Assembly (NCBI RefSeq): GCF_910592395.1
Contig: NC_088308.1
Span: forward strand, 17,253,501-17,313,500
Origin: Lineus longissimus
Lineage: Eukaryota; Nemertea; Pilidiophora; Heteronemertea; Lineidae
Reading direction: 5' to 3'
DNA: 60,000 nucleotides
Shown here: one piece after another, positions 47,601-60,000 of the stretch
Layout of the letters: each line of letters opens with the position of its first letter
Numbering within the stretch: the first letter of the stretch is position 1
Position numbers and translations under genes: made by a program
The notes under the pieces: model-generated
Databases searched by the model: none
Told to the model about the DNA's origin: nothing
Seen by the model: the letters and a program-made list of their open reading frames with translations, nothing else

Positions 47601-48087
47601 GTATGTAAATGTTAAAACGAGCCGAATGAAACAAGCCAAACTAAACGAGCCAAAAGAAACAAGCCAAACTAAACGAGCCAAATGAAACAAGGCAAACTAA
47701 ACGAGCCAAATAAACTTTTAAACCTGAACTGAAAGATCCAGTTTGAATGTAATATTCATTGCAGGATTCGGTGAAGTATGTTTCTGGCATGAAATATCAT
47801 ATTATTCACATACATGTATAGTCCCATTCAATTTTAAGTTCATTTTAAGTTTTGCAAGGTGCACCATGGAACGTTTCATTCACTTGTTTATTTTGGCTTG
47901 TTTAATACTTTAACGTGCCAAATAAAGCGGGCCTGAGTGAATAAATGTGCTTTTTCATTTCATGCAAATATCAACCAAACGCTTTGCAATCATATTACAT
48001 CTAAAACGTCTTCAATTTCATGTTTAGAATGTGTATTTGGTTCGTTTAGTGGCTTGTTTCATTTGGCTCGTTTCAATATTTACATAC
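47601..48087. mobile_element. Foldback-type inverted-repeat element with internal 28-bp repeats
   Basis: The left end reads 'gtatgtaaatgttaaaacga' then 'gccgaatgaaacaagcc'. The right end in reverse complement reads 'gtatgtaaatattgaaacga' then 'gccaaatgaaacaagcc', continuing to 'actaaacga'. The arms are about 55 bp with few mismatches. A further 'ggcttgtttaatactttaac' word occurs inside (47895). The element is about 487 bp. The frame at 47937-48299 overlaps its interior and runs out of it, with no domain. Confidence 0.8.
47617..47716 (+). repeat. 28-bp tandem repeat inside the left arm
   Basis: 'aaacgagccaaatgaaacaa' plus 'gccaaact' repeats about 3.5 times (near 47615, 47643, 47671 and 47699) with single-base changes. 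Confidence 0.9.
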
Positions 48088-48989
48088 AACCAATTTTAAT
48101 CACTCAAAACCAACACATTTTCTCATCATCATGCATGCTGTCAAAACCTCCAACCACTGTTCACATGTTTATTAGCTGTAGAGATGTCAACAGAAGCATG
48201 CTAGAAAAGCGTAAAAGGACAACTCGCACAGTACTTTCCATTACCAGATCGATTTCCAATGCCATGAGAAGAGGAATGTTGCCAAGCTTGCGACGATAAC
48301 CATTACTATTTCAAGCATGAGATGCCACAGTGTCAACACTGGTTGGAAAAGATCGTGACTTCAGCTATTTTGATCAGCAACAGAACATTGAACTGTTGCT
48401 TTTGTTATCACAAAACTTGACGTATTGATTTTCAATCGATGACACAAGTGCAAGTATGCAATTGAGCTAAAAATCTCTTGTCTTTGGGGCGCTTCACCAC
48501 AAGTGTTGCTCCTTCTCAAACAAGTATCAGCCATTGAAAAGCGATGAGGCTAAGTGTATGTGTGGATAAAGTAATGTCTAAACGCCACACCACTTGGCTA
48601 CAGATATGATATAGTGGGAGTGAGGCCTTTATCTAGCAACATGACAGAGGAAAGTGGTCGGGGATGGGTCTAACAACCTTATCGCTTTGGTAACAGAAAG
48701 CAGAATGGCTGTAACATTAGCAACACTTTGGCTGACACCATCCAACCGACTTTGCAAGGTTAAGTGCGAAGCATATGGATCGAGTTTCAAAGGAAGCAAT
48801 TTTGACTTGAGCCTAAATGCTGTTCCAAACAAGATCAGTCTACCCTGAGAAGAAGGATGGATGCGCTTTGATAAAGCTAGTTTGAACAATGAGGGAATGT
48901 AACCAAAAAAGGGATTACAGGAATGTAGCCAGCTTAACATGTGTTGGTCTACGCAGTGGATCAGCCTCATCCTTTCTCAAAAGATGACT
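48088..48989. other. Gene-free spacer before HINE-like copy 2
   Basis: The two overlapping frames at 48629-48970 (-) and 48654-48848 (+) compete for the same bases and neither shows a domain. Confidence 0.4.
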
Positions 48990-50136
48990 ATGTTTAGGAT
49001 AAATGAAATGGCCAGGGCCATTGTGCTCACCTCATGTGGAGGAAAGATGGATAAAGAGCATGGTATTGTGTCATGTAGTGTTAGGTTTGATGTAGGTCCA
49101 AGCAATTACAATTTCCCCAAAATGGCCAATTTACAGTACATTCGACCTCTGTGACCTTGAAAAGTAGGTCAAATCAAAGAAGACCCGGGTGACACATTGA
49201 ATGGTTGTTAGAATTAGATGTACCTATGATATAAAATTGGTGCCAATCAGGCAAGTAATACTAGGAATAATGGCATTTTGAAGAATTTACGATTTGGCCC
49301 CCTCCCTGGAGGCCAAACGGCAAATCAGATCGCACCAAACTTCGGTACCTGAGACCACCTGACCAAGGGGTACATGTGTACTTAATTTGTGATCAATAGT
49401 CATTGCAGTTAAGAAACGTGCCATAGTTACGGCCTGACGGCCAATTTACGCCATTTGACCTCTGTGACCTTGACAAGAAGGTCAAATTAAAAACCTGTGT
49501 GACATATATTGTATGGCGGTTAGATGTACCCATGATATCAAATTGGTGGCAATCGGGCAAGAAGTTAAGGAATAATCAAATTTTTAAGGTTTTTGGATTT
49601 TGCCCCCTGGTGGTCAAGTGGTGAATCATATTGGACCAAACTTCGGTCCCTGAGATTACCTGACTAAGGGGTAAATGTGTACCAAATTTGGGATCAATAG
49701 TCATTGCAGTTTAGAAACGTGCCATCGTTACATCCTAACGGCCAATTTACACTATTTGACCTCTGTGACCTTGAAAAGGAGGGCAAATCAAAAACCCGGA
49801 GGATATATGATGCACCTTTGCTAGAAGTACCTACCATATTTTTTTCAAAATTTCCCGACTACTATTAAGGGAGATATTGCATATTTTCACTTTTAACGTT
49901 TGGCCCCCTGGTGGCCAAACCATGAAACGAATCGGACCGAAACTTGGTCTCCAAGGTGTCATTACATAAGGGTACATGTGTACCAAGTTTCAACTCAATA
50001 GCTCTAACAGTTACGAAACGTGCCCTGCTAACGGACGACGGACGACGACGGACGACGACGACGACGACGACGACGACGGACGACGGACGCCACGGTATGG
50101 GATAAGCTCACCTCTGCTAAGAGGTGAGCTAAAAAT
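48990..50136 (+). mobile_element. Helentron/HINE-like non-autonomous element, copy 2
   Basis: Same orientation and layout as 36871-38008; the differences are scattered substitutions, short indels and microsatellite length. The 5' end keeps a perfect palindrome, 'atggccagggccat', one base of which is lost in copy 1, followed by 'tgtgctcacctc'. The DR3-like motif is at 49143 (imperfect), 49456 and 49757. CTCF-core-like words are at 49601 and 49901. The GAC run is at 50030-50090 and the perfect 3' hairpin ends at 50130. High similarity suggests recent dispersal of the family or conversion between copies. Confidence 0.77.
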
Positions 50137-51146
50137 GAACTGCCCAGGAGTCTTCTGTTGTTAACAGGCAAAAAAACATGTACAGATTGACATGCAAAAA
50201 TTGCACAATCAAGATAAAGTGTGTCCATGACTAGGGCAAAGAACACGTATGTTAATCTGATATTGGACATCACCCAAAAATCAAATAGAATTGTTCAGAA
50301 CAGATACATATTGAACTTAGCAATTTTAACATAGTAACATAGTATTTTATCAATGAAATAACTGATTGTAGGTTTCTGGTGCATAATAATCTCAAGGTAG
50401 AAGCAATCGACATAGCTATTTTTATTGACAAACCTCATTGCTCGAAGAGCTCTGGAACGTAACTTATAAGCGACTTGTGCAGTCAATACAATGAAAACCG
50501 ACTAGCGCCTGGCTGCATATGAACCTATCAGGACCCTAATTAGCATCCATTCAGCTGAATTCGTTTTAGCCCTGATTAGCTGTGTCGGCTTGATGCCTGG
50601 CGACATATTAGCCTGATAGAGTATCGCACGGAATAAAGCGCAGATCATCCTATAACACTGAGGCCATTTTCACCACACATAATCGTCCTTCATTAATCCA
50701 TACATGCTTATGAGTTAATTGGCTCATGTTTGTCATAAATATCTTGATTCGATTGGGAATCTATCGAGTACAAAGACAGATATCATTAAACCTATGTTTT
50801 AGACTTGGTCTATCGAATCATAGAACTCTTGTTGTCATTTGTATTGCCAAGTTGGCCTGTGGCCCAAGACCAGGCCAAGAAATGCTTTGCTCACATGCGA
50901 CAAAAAACTTTCGTTTGCGGTGTATGGTCATCGCGGGTGCACTAGCAACAAGAATCTGCAGTCAATATTAAACCAGTAAATGCCGGTTTTATCCAGAAAC
51001 AAAAGATATTTTGGTGCACAGGGATTTTACAATTGCTCTTTTGGAAGTTGTAAAACTACTGTTTTTAGTGCCTATGCTTTGCCTTTGAGACATTTCATTG
51101 CACTCAGTTTTCAGACCATACTTCATGGCGATTTTGCTCAAAGATG
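50137..51146. other. Gene-free stretch
   Basis: Around 50505-50625 'gcctggc', 'attagc' and 'cctgat' words recur imperfectly ('agcgcctggctgcatatgaa', 'atgcctggcgacatattagc'), a decayed repeat. No exon was recognised. Confidence 0.4.
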
Positions 51147-51316
51147 CCGGTGTGCAAGGGATAGCAGTCCTAGGGCTGATAGTCCATGTAACAATAGCCC
51201 GCATTGCTAAATGTTTTGGTTAGGGTTAGCGGTACAATAGATCATGCTGCTTGATTGATCAAATACAATGCTACCGGACTATGACTCCAGGAGGACTATA
51301 TCCGCTGTCACACCGG
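51147..51316. mobile_element. CCGGTGTG-ended MITE, copy 2 (inverted)
   Basis: Reverse-complement match to 17741-17912. The left end is 'ccggtgtgcaagggatagca' and the right end in reverse is 'ccggtgtgacagcggatata'. Central blocks 'aacaatagcccgcattgct' and 'gcggtacaatagatcatgct' are shared. Frames read through it (50980-51210 and its antisense) are not genes. Confidence 0.85.
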
Positions 51317-54300
51317 CATAAACATCAAGAAGCTCAATAACGTTTGAAATATCTGCAAAGCACCGACACAATTGTCTGCCAGTCCTTCAAAATAATGACA
51401 ATGACCATATTTTCAAAGCACCGACGCAATGAATTTGTAAGTTCTCCAAATTAATGTCAAGAAAATAGCACAAACAAGTAGAATAAAGGGTAAGGAGGAT
51501 TAAAAAGTCAATAAGGCTACTAAACTGTCTTACTCCTGAAACACTTTGACTTTTATACTTGGATTCAGAACTGACAATATAATTAAGCCCAAGAGTGATA
51601 ACTACACTTAGTTAATACATTTTAATTCAGCACATATTGAACAGGTGTTCAAATCCAAAAATTGTCCTTTCATAAGAATATCTTTTGAAAAGTGGTTAAG
51701 CTAATACCTAACACCTGCGTGGAAGTTTCCGACCCTTGGGGTTAGAACAGAGTCAAGAGGGACAGAGTTAACTTGCTTGGGTCCTTGACAGATTTAGTAT
51801 ATACCTGTACACAGCCTATACCAACAGCTGGCTTTTATACCATTGGCTTTTATACCATTGGCTGATTTAGATTTTACAATTCAACCTCACTTCATATATC
51901 ATGTTAGTAAAGTTCATCTTCTGAAGCACAAATTGCGACAATCATCGATAACTTCACAAAGAGTTTCAATGATGCCTGTTCATTGTGGTGCATCTCACCA
52001 ATCATTGAACTATAAAGAAACCGCCGAGGAGCAAGCGCAGAACCTGCAGAAAATCATCTAAACATGAGTGGAGAAAATCATCCTATGAGAAGAAATCCTT
52101 TCAAAGTACACTCGTTTCTTCATGGCAGTGCACTGAAGCCCACCAGCCAGTACACATGCACCATATGGCCATAAACTCTCCTTGACAGCGAGGGCATGAA
52201 CTATCTCTTCTCTCTCTGGGAACCAATCTCACCACGGACCTAACAGCACTGTGGTCGCCATTACATTAGCTATCTGGGTATCATCATTGTCATCATCATG
52301 GCCGCTGCCCAATAAAACAATGCAATGATGATCCCAGGGGATGCTGGCTACGGCTGTATATTCAGCCCATAAACTATTTCATTGACAGAAATGTGACAGA
52401 TGCACCTTGTAATAACATTCTCGACACTTGCTATTGAAATGTATGGCCTGGCGCAGAGGACTGCGCCAGAGGGGCAACCACATATACACAGCAGTCAAAG
52501 ACATACAAGTAAAAGCATTTCATTTATTTTATTTCTGGGAAAATCCGTGGATCATAAGCAAGTAATAACGCTGACTAGACACAACATATTTGCATCAGCA
52601 GCATTATTGACTGATCAAAATCAATCAATTTTCACTATTGGTAAATATTAACCCCCTTGGCCAAACACCACACTTACAAATGTTTTGAGAAGTTTAAGGG
52701 ATCCACGAGAGACAATTTATTGACACAAGTGAACCGTCTGTACATGTACGACGTTTTACGTATTCCACAAATACGTCATTCATGGTGTCACGAGTGATGT
52801 CATTTGGTTTTGTCTGGTCTGGTTTGGTACCATGCATGACATTTACCCCTTCAGTTGCACTTGGACAAGTGGGACATTCCAAGCTAAAGGTCAGCAGCGA
52901 GGGGGTGGGCGTCATTATGTATTTAGCCATGGTCACATCAACCAACCTCTAGCAGTCAAAACATATACAGAGCAAACGCTGAAAAGGTTGATGGAGTATA
53001 AACTTCAGGATGGGTGATATTAACGATAACCATATATGACCATGGCAAATAATTACAATCCATATAAAAGTAACCACAATTAATATGACAGGAATAAAAC
53101 AGTCATGACAGAGCCATGTATTGCTCTATACTGGCGATTATTCCCATCACAGCTAGGATTGACATATATTGTTTTATGTATTTATACTTCAGCATTTGAG
53201 GACAAGTGGACAATGAGTCGAATTCTACACCCACAACAATGATGAAGACAAACATTAGAAACTATACAGACCTCTTATACAGTAGAAATTGCAATAAGTG
53301 GCCCCATGCAAAATCAGAAACGGTCCAGGTTATTTTATATATCAGCCAATATAAAACATTTTTATTCTGATGGTCATTTGACACCATTCAATATGTTCAG
53401 TTCAGATAGACAATGAGTTGGCAAAACCAGTTTTCTAACTGTCATGACCGGCTTGGCCTTTGAGTCGAGCTCTTAGTAATTAGTGAAGGGTCTTATATCG
53501 TTGACACTAGAGTATCTGAGTTTGTCAGAAGATATTTGTCCTATTTACCTGCTGTTTCTACCTGATTGCACAATCAGACAGAGATTGAGGATAATGATGA
53601 CACAATAGACCCATTGAACTGTACTGAAGACGATACGTCTCGATACTGGAATACATGAATATCGGCTCAGCGGGTTAGCCACTTTGATAAAACATGAGAA
53701 GTGACCAACAAGAGCCTGCGGCTATGTAATAATAAACTGATTCACCGGGTCAAAGTCACATGTATTACAACATCATTATTATTATCCCTCCGCCCATTCA
53801 GATCATGTTTATAAATATCGGCAGAGTTTAACGGGATGATCTCGACATTATCTGTATTTCACGTGATGTTAATAAAATCTAATATGCATGTTCAAACTTG
53901 ACTTGACACTTAATATTTCACGTGCCTTTGGACATGATCTATTACTTGAATTGATGTGTACGATCACAATATTCATCGATATGATATTGATAAAGTTCAA
54001 GTGTTGACCACTATAGTCAATAGTAAAAAATCACCTAATCATGTTCAGCAGATCAGCTGTCTATAAGTAGGCCCAGCCACATGCAAACATAGTGAATTGT
54101 GCCCTACTTGAAAATAACAATGAATGGGGCAAAAGCAGGCATTTCTTGGACTATTTCATCACGGTACGGAGAATGCTAGGCCTATTGAAAATCAAGTTTG
54201 AAAACTTTCCCATGCTACAAAAAGCTCAATCAGGCCACTCGGCTTAACATGGGGCCACTGCCATAGAGTTGGTCAACATACCATTTGTACAAAGTAGATT

Positions 54301-55554
54301 TAAAATAACTCCTATGGCTTCAATGTCTAAAAGTGATTTTCATTCACAAAGATTAACCGTTGTGAATTCTAAATAATATTTCTAGCATACCGCTGGAGTA
54401 TATGTGTGGGTGTGCTTTTGACAGGGTGCCGTTCCAATGTTCAAAGTCTCTCATGTCCAAACACAGCAAGCAATCGGAGTAATTCCTCCACCCACAACAT
54501 TTTTCAGGTCAAATATTAAACAGTAAAAGCTTTAAAAGCGACAGTTATGAATGGAATTCCTAACATTTTAATCCTGATTTGAAAACCCATAAACTAACTC
54601 TCACAAACACAACATAAAGGTGCCATTGAGATCAGCAGATTTTTATTATCACAAAAGCCGACAAGACATTCCTTACAAAAAACCAGCCATGCCAATGTCA
54701 TCTTGGCATTATGAACCCACACACTGTGTGACATTGTCACAAACCTGTTGCATGGGAACAGCCGATATTCAACCCAGCCCTTCTTAATTGCAGTCTTTGG
54801 AAAGTTTTTATTGGTGAAAAGACAATAATGATATGAGGGATGACCATCTCTGGTTTCAGCTGCAGTGGACAGGTGCCTAAGGTCCTACAGCGGCCGTTCA
54901 CGACAGTTGGGGGCACGTTTACAGCTACACGACCCCCCTCTGAAGTCTTCAGAAACTCAATTCTCCTCTTTCGAGAAATGGGTGACAATCTATGCACAAA
55001 TTGCACCGAAAAATGGTGGCAATTGCAGCACAGCCCATGTTAACTACCTTCTAATGAAAGCAAACATGAATTACTACAAGACACACCCACATGAAGCCCA
55101 CATGGCTCGCTAGAATTGCTTTTACTCATGTTTGTTGATAAATAGGAATTAGTGTGCACTGGAGAACCCCTGGTCGAAGTGTACTAGACATTCTTGTCGG
55201 CAGGGGATGAAGGAAAACTTTAACGTAAAATAAAAAATATTTGTGTGAAGTCTTGTGCAATGGTAACAATGTATTTGTAAAGGTATCTCTCTAAATATTT
55301 ACAAATTGTTAATCCCAAAATCAAAGTTTACAAACCAGATAGTCTAGATGTAAGCAAGTGGGTGGTCGACTATACTGACTGATCAAAAACGAATTAAAAT
55401 AACGATAAAGTGGTGAAACTTCAATGAAATATTTTGTGTACCGCAATCAATGAGAAATTAACAGACAAATATACACAGTTAGGGCACTTGGTCATGTCAG
55501 ATTCAGCACTAAATATATTCCTCGTACAAGCGTGAATCGTTTCGACGTACTGTG
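51317..55554. other. Gene-free stretch
   Basis: A 17-bp doublet, 'ggcttttataccattggct', lies at 51831-51862. There is a GC-rich island at 54850-54990 with open frames on both strands (for example 54840-55043) but no domain or paired splice sites. Nothing else was recognised. Confidence 0.4.
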
Positions 55555-55636
55555 AGATGTAAGAGACCCCTATTGGCGACTTTGTGTAACTTTATCTTGC
55601 CTGCGTAGCTACTGCCTATATTGTCCCTTTAACATT
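55555..55636 (-). repeat. Possible decayed MITE end (TTAAAGGGACAATATAGGC type)
   Basis: On the reverse strand it reads 'gttaaagggacaatataggc', then 'agtagctacgcaggcaag' and 'ataaagttacacaaag'. The word 'gttaaagggacaa' also occurs at 7370, and 'gataaagttacaca' at 26690-26760 (reverse). This suggests a dispersed family whose other end I could not define. Confidence 0.35.
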
Positions 55637-58600
55637 GCTGGCTTAGTACTTAATTGTAAGCTTTGTTCAAATCAGAGAATAAACGAAAGTTCGTGCACTG
55701 GCTGTTTTTGAGGGTCATTGCTAAAGTGACCGTATCAAATGTCACCGACATCTTCCTACATGTATCCCAATTTATACGGCTCATATTTTTATAATATTGC
55801 AGTATATAACATTATAGACCCAATGACATTCTCAGGGTTATGGTAACCCAATACCAATATAAATTCAATACAAGGCATAAAATGTGAGACCAAGTATTTC
55901 AGCAGGAACTGTCCATGTCCATAGAAGATGACCTATTTTTGTACATATGCAGAAATCTAGGCTTTATCTGCTATGATTGTTTAATAGACTCACGGGTAGT
56001 TGAGTGTTATAAAATCTTCAATAGATATATTCGGCACAAGGTATGTCATTTGTCTGTTCAAGTGGCAAATGAATGCCAAGAGTGGAGACATTACATCTTC
56101 TTAAACTGCGACAACCGAGAAAAAATGTCGACATGATCATCGCCGACATAGAATCGAGCAAAGTGAAGTCAAGGAGAAAAACGCTCCTCAATTTGTTAAG
56201 TCAAGTTTTAGGGCTATTTTACCAGTATACAGAATAGCATGGAATTGTGTGTCAAACTTGTATATAGAAACCTACACAAGTTTTAATGTTCTCAGGATGT
56301 TCTTTACAGCAAAATCAAGTTCGATTACCGAAGGTATATGTTGCAAAACTTTGTTCGAAATGATTCCCAAAAACAGATCTAATACCTGTGAGGAGCAAAT
56401 ATAAGAGATGAAATGAAATCATCACTATTTTGTTCCAGAAAACATTCTAACTTTTTCTGATGCATTTTGACAATCTCGACTTTGAAGTGATCGAACTGGC
56501 AGAGTATTAGAGAAGGCAGACCCAAGTCAGGGATGAACAACAGGGATCAAATTTGTGTTGATGGTGTCTCTCCCCTTACAGGTATAACCAGTCTCTCAGC
56601 GATGATGTTGATAATTGACCTCAGCGCATCTTGCTCGGCTAAAGATGATCTATAACCCTGATGAAAATCAGGGTGAAACCTCTGCCACAATACAATGAAT
56701 AGAACTCATTTGCTTTGGGAACCCGACCAACAATTGTATCTTTTGAGTCAGATTGTGTCTTTGAGGCAGATTGTGTCGGATCCGTTTGCTACACAACAAC
56801 TGATATCAAGGCTATAGAAACCTAGAGATGGACACAAATTTGTCAAGAAAGACATACGGGTGGTATTCGATTGTTATCCTGCTACAGAATGTCATCAAAG
56901 ACACTGGCAAGAGAACCATAATGCCGGCTTGTCAACAATCAGTTTGTCAACAAACGTTCCCACCAGGGTCGTTTAGTACGCTGGACCACCCTCAATTTCA
57001 TGGATGAATACAGGTCATGAAGAATAACCAGTTACGGTATGGGATCCTGCCGCCCCTAAATTTGTTATCATCAAATAATTCATAAAATGTAGCTGTGAAT
57101 ACTGAACACATTGACAGAGGGGATGGGGACAATTAGCCAATCCTCGACAATGTGGAAATTTGACCAGTTTCGTGTTCAAGCTCACTAATTTTCATTGTGA
57201 AGTTGATATTTTCATTACCAAGACAAGATAACTGTATAAAAGGCATTGAATCTAAAATTCTTAAGACGATGAGGTTGATTGCTCTCAGAAAGTTGAAAAA
57301 ATGGCATAAAAAATAAGGAGTCCATAACCTAGTAGTTGCAAGAAGGCACTGCCAAACTTTTGCCACATCATATTCTGATAAATGGGCTATCTACTGTCTT
57401 AGAAAATGAAAAAAAGTATTTGAGATAAAGATTTCTGTGAGGAAATATTCCCATGAAACTCCAATATTGCTATAGCTTCTTGTCCTTTCTAAAGTCAGAG
57501 CCTCCAGTGCTTGTCCTTTAAAGATATTCATGGCCAATTCTAAAATTCTAGTCTACACTAGAGCCCAGACTTAACAGATCGCATTTTTATACCAAATTCA
57601 TCCTTGATCAATTTGACTGTAGACACGATCGTTTACAGCTACATACACCGTTGAGGCCGAGGTACAGCAATCCTTTGACGAATCGATCAAGACGTGCGAG
57701 AGACATATCAGGACATAAAACCCAATCTTTTTGGTGGACAACACTGAGTTGAATCATTGATAGCTATCTAGATAGACTATTTATGGATGCTTAATAGCAA
57801 TCCTATACCACAGCGATTTTCAGATAACCCGCTTAAATTGGTACGGTCGACTGATGAGTAACCACACAGGGATCATCAAGATTTACAACTATAATCATCA
57901 GAAAGTAGATGGCAGAGATGATTTCTGTTAAAAATTCACTGATAACCTTTCTCAAATCGCTTATATTTTCATATCTTGATTGATTATTTTAACCCTTATA
58001 TATATACTCAACAAACTGGTCAATAAGGCTGTATGATCGTATCCACCCTCACTTCCCGTTTACACAACTCATAACAATCTGAGCGATTGTGGTCTAGATG
58101 GATAGTTGGTCCAGTTTGAACTTGGAATTGTTCACGGTTGTACTGACCAGTATCTACTTTTTCATATTACCCAATGTCACAAAAAGGCAATTTGGGCAGC
58201 TGGCAACATTTCAGGTTCTGTGATATTGAGTGCAATGTTTTGTAAAAGGTCTCCTGGATAAATATAGATATGCTTGCTCAAAAGACCTTGAACCACCAGC
58301 AAGCCCTGATCCTGATACATCACAGATGGCTTACTACTGCTCCATGGGGACACTGCGATACATTCCACTCAGACACAAACCATCCAGGGACAAACCAGTC
58401 CAGAGATGGCAAACATCTCGCAAAGCGAATCGTATTACAACCATTGGATTAATCAACAAATGTACTTTAATGGCTGATCAGATGCTGCACGTTGATTACC
58501 TCGCCTTGGATGACGAATGCACAATGCTAAAGATGGCTCCTACCTTGCACATAGGCGGAGTTAGGCAAACTCATCAACACTGAATTGTACCTTGGGTAGC

Positions 58601-59689
58601 GGACACGTGCAGAGTGATTCCACCGTCGTTCCACATTTTGCGCTGCGCAATCAATCAGGGCGATGGCATCATCAGCAACATCACTGATGAAATTGTCTTG
58701 CATAAATCTTCGTTTTTCTACAAGGAGATTATCTCCTGTTTAATGCAAGGAGGCTTAGCTGTTCTCTGAACGTGATTGCTGTATGCAGTTTCTTTGTACA
58801 GGGTGTCCCATATCATCATGCAGAGTCGCCTCTGATTACATTGACATAACACTGAAGTGGCAATGCAAGGAAGTGGTACATTCATTATGTTATTGGCCAA
58901 GGCGTTACCTCCAAAACATTTCAGATGACCAATAGTTATCAAAAGAATAAGAGGTTCACGAATGTTACACAATTTGCAAAACAATACGTCGGAAAATATC
59001 AGGTTACTCACAGCTAGGCAACACATCTTTGCATATTCAAAGGATGGCACATTTGTGGGGTACATACGTTACGTAATTGGCAAATACATTACCTCCATTA
59101 CATCACATTACCTCACTTTCATCAAATAGTTTACTGTAAACCGTGTGACATTCACCAAGCTAAAAGTTGGCAAATTATTTTAAATTCGCAGTAGACTCAA
59201 TTCTACGCTTGCTACCAAACTAATGGTTCACGCATTTAGGGTTGAAAATTTCGCTCTTGAAGCTTGTGTTTGACAGGTTATCTGCGACTTACAGTAGTGT
59301 TATCTTCAGTGGAAGCTACATAAGAAACCTGCGTGACAATATCAACAAACAAACGAAGCTAGTCTGATTTTGCATCCTCCCACTCCCATATTGAATTTAT
59401 CATCTGATCTGATCCATCTGTTCGCAGCCACAGACGCATACAACACAATCTAACGTTACCACCTTACGTTGTTAAAGATGCAACGCAACACGCTTGATCA
59501 CATGCAGTTCCTGAGACATTCCATTAAATCCATTATTCAGTGTCTTACTATCCATTTCGCTTCATCTTCGAGAATTTCTCTCTTTCATAGTCAGGACAGA
59601 CAACACATCACAGCAAACTTTTAACACATTTTCATCACAACCACTACTTTTGTTTGAGCATTTGCATTTAAAAGTTTAACAACATCCAT
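55637..59689. other. Gene-free stretch
   Basis: The longest frames, 58230-58583 (117 codons, +) and 58718-59065 (115 codons, -), show no domains. A short doublet, 'cagattgtgtc', lies at 56751 and 56770. No exon could be supported. Confidence 0.4.
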
Positions 59690-59830
59690 CTGTATCAAAT
59701 CCAATTCATTTTAAAGTTTAGTAGCAATATTTCAATATGTTTCTCCGTATCAATTGCCAATTCATTTCAAAGTTCCGCAATCTTTTCAAGACTTTCTCTG
59801 TACCAATGCCATAGAGAATGAAAGGGAGAT
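59690..59830 (+). repeat. Degenerate 54-bp tandem repeat, about 2.5 copies
   Basis: 'gtatcaaatccaattcattt' at 59692, 'gtatcaattgccaattcatt' at 59747 and 'gtaccaatgcca' at 59800 are 53-55 bp apart, with 'aaagttt/aaagttcc' and 'tttctc' in register. Confidence 0.7.
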
Positions 59831-60000
59831 ACTGAGCTTGGTTATCTTGACACACAAGGTTTGGAGATCGCAATGCCCTCCAGCTGTACACTCTCCCCAG
59901 AGCTGGATTTAGGGGGTGGCACATGAGGAATGCCCCTCCCCTCCTTTCCTTTTTTTGTCGGAGAGCAACGATTTTTCAGGGTACCTCTCACTTTGTATTG

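Noticed and set aside
54840-55043. GC-rich island with frames on both strands
   Set aside because: Competing frames in both directions and no splice pair or domain; it cannot be assigned.
1-60000. tRNA, rRNA, snRNA and CRISPR features
   Set aside because: No cloverleaf with A/B boxes, rRNA core or regularly spaced unique-spacer array was seen; the tandem arrays present have no spacers of CRISPR type.

Overview
The window looks like nuclear DNA from a marine invertebrate animal. It is AT-rich, almost free of long open frames, and has GT-AG introns. It carries many short inverted-repeat elements, minisatellites, a PIF/Harbinger relic and two copies of a Helentron/HINE-like element. Comparable tandem-repeat- or microsatellite-bearing elements are best known from bivalves, with relatives in other marine invertebrates. 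A mollusc, echinoderm, hemichordate or brachiopod would all fit; the phylum cannot be fixed from the sequence alone. Nothing suggests a bacterium, plasmid or virus.

The clearest host gene is on the minus strand. Two exons, 10884-11046 and 7106-7215, join in phase across a 3.67-kb intron into one complete I-set immunoglobulin domain. The domain starts and ends in phase 1, as expected for a module of a secreted or cell-surface protein such as a neuregulin-like ligand, a ROR-like receptor or another Ig protein. The rest of that gene lies outside the window or in exons I could not identify. Weaker plus-strand exon candidates are at 15475-15602 (a terminal exon), 34716-35075, 42903-43085 and about 46949. 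A TATA box with a short open frame downstream lies at 45370-45633.

Layout. 1-3.3 kb: nothing recognised. 3.33-3.86 kb: 56-bp minisatellite. 4.4-6.4 kb: Harbinger relic, with a Myb-like partner gene (+) and a broken HARBI1 transposase (-) facing each other. 7.1-11.05 kb: the Ig exons, with a 51-bp minisatellite and a cluster of nuclear-receptor-like half-sites in or beside the intron. 12.7-17.9 kb: three inverted-repeat elements, one of them inserted into a tandem array. 18-29.4 kb: gene-poor, nothing convincing. 29.4-30.9 kb: twin 114-bp MITEs. 35.5-39.65 kb: the densest repeat cluster (176-bp duplication, HINE-like copy 1, GACC-repeat palindromic element, about 45-bp minisatellite with a 90-bp dimer period). 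44.2-48.1 kb: ATC/GAT microsatellites, promoter-like site, foldback element. 49.0-50.1 kb: HINE-like copy 2. 51.15-51.32 kb: second copy of the 17.7-kb MITE. 51.3-60 kb: no genes recognised, one weak tandem repeat near the end.

The most notable feature is the HINE-like pair (36871-38008 and 48990-50136). Each copy contains three internal repeats of about 300 bp that carry direct-repeat nuclear-receptor motifs and CTCF-core-like motifs, then a GAC microsatellite and a perfect 3' terminal hairpin. Such an element could seed regulatory sites, but that is inference from motif matches only.
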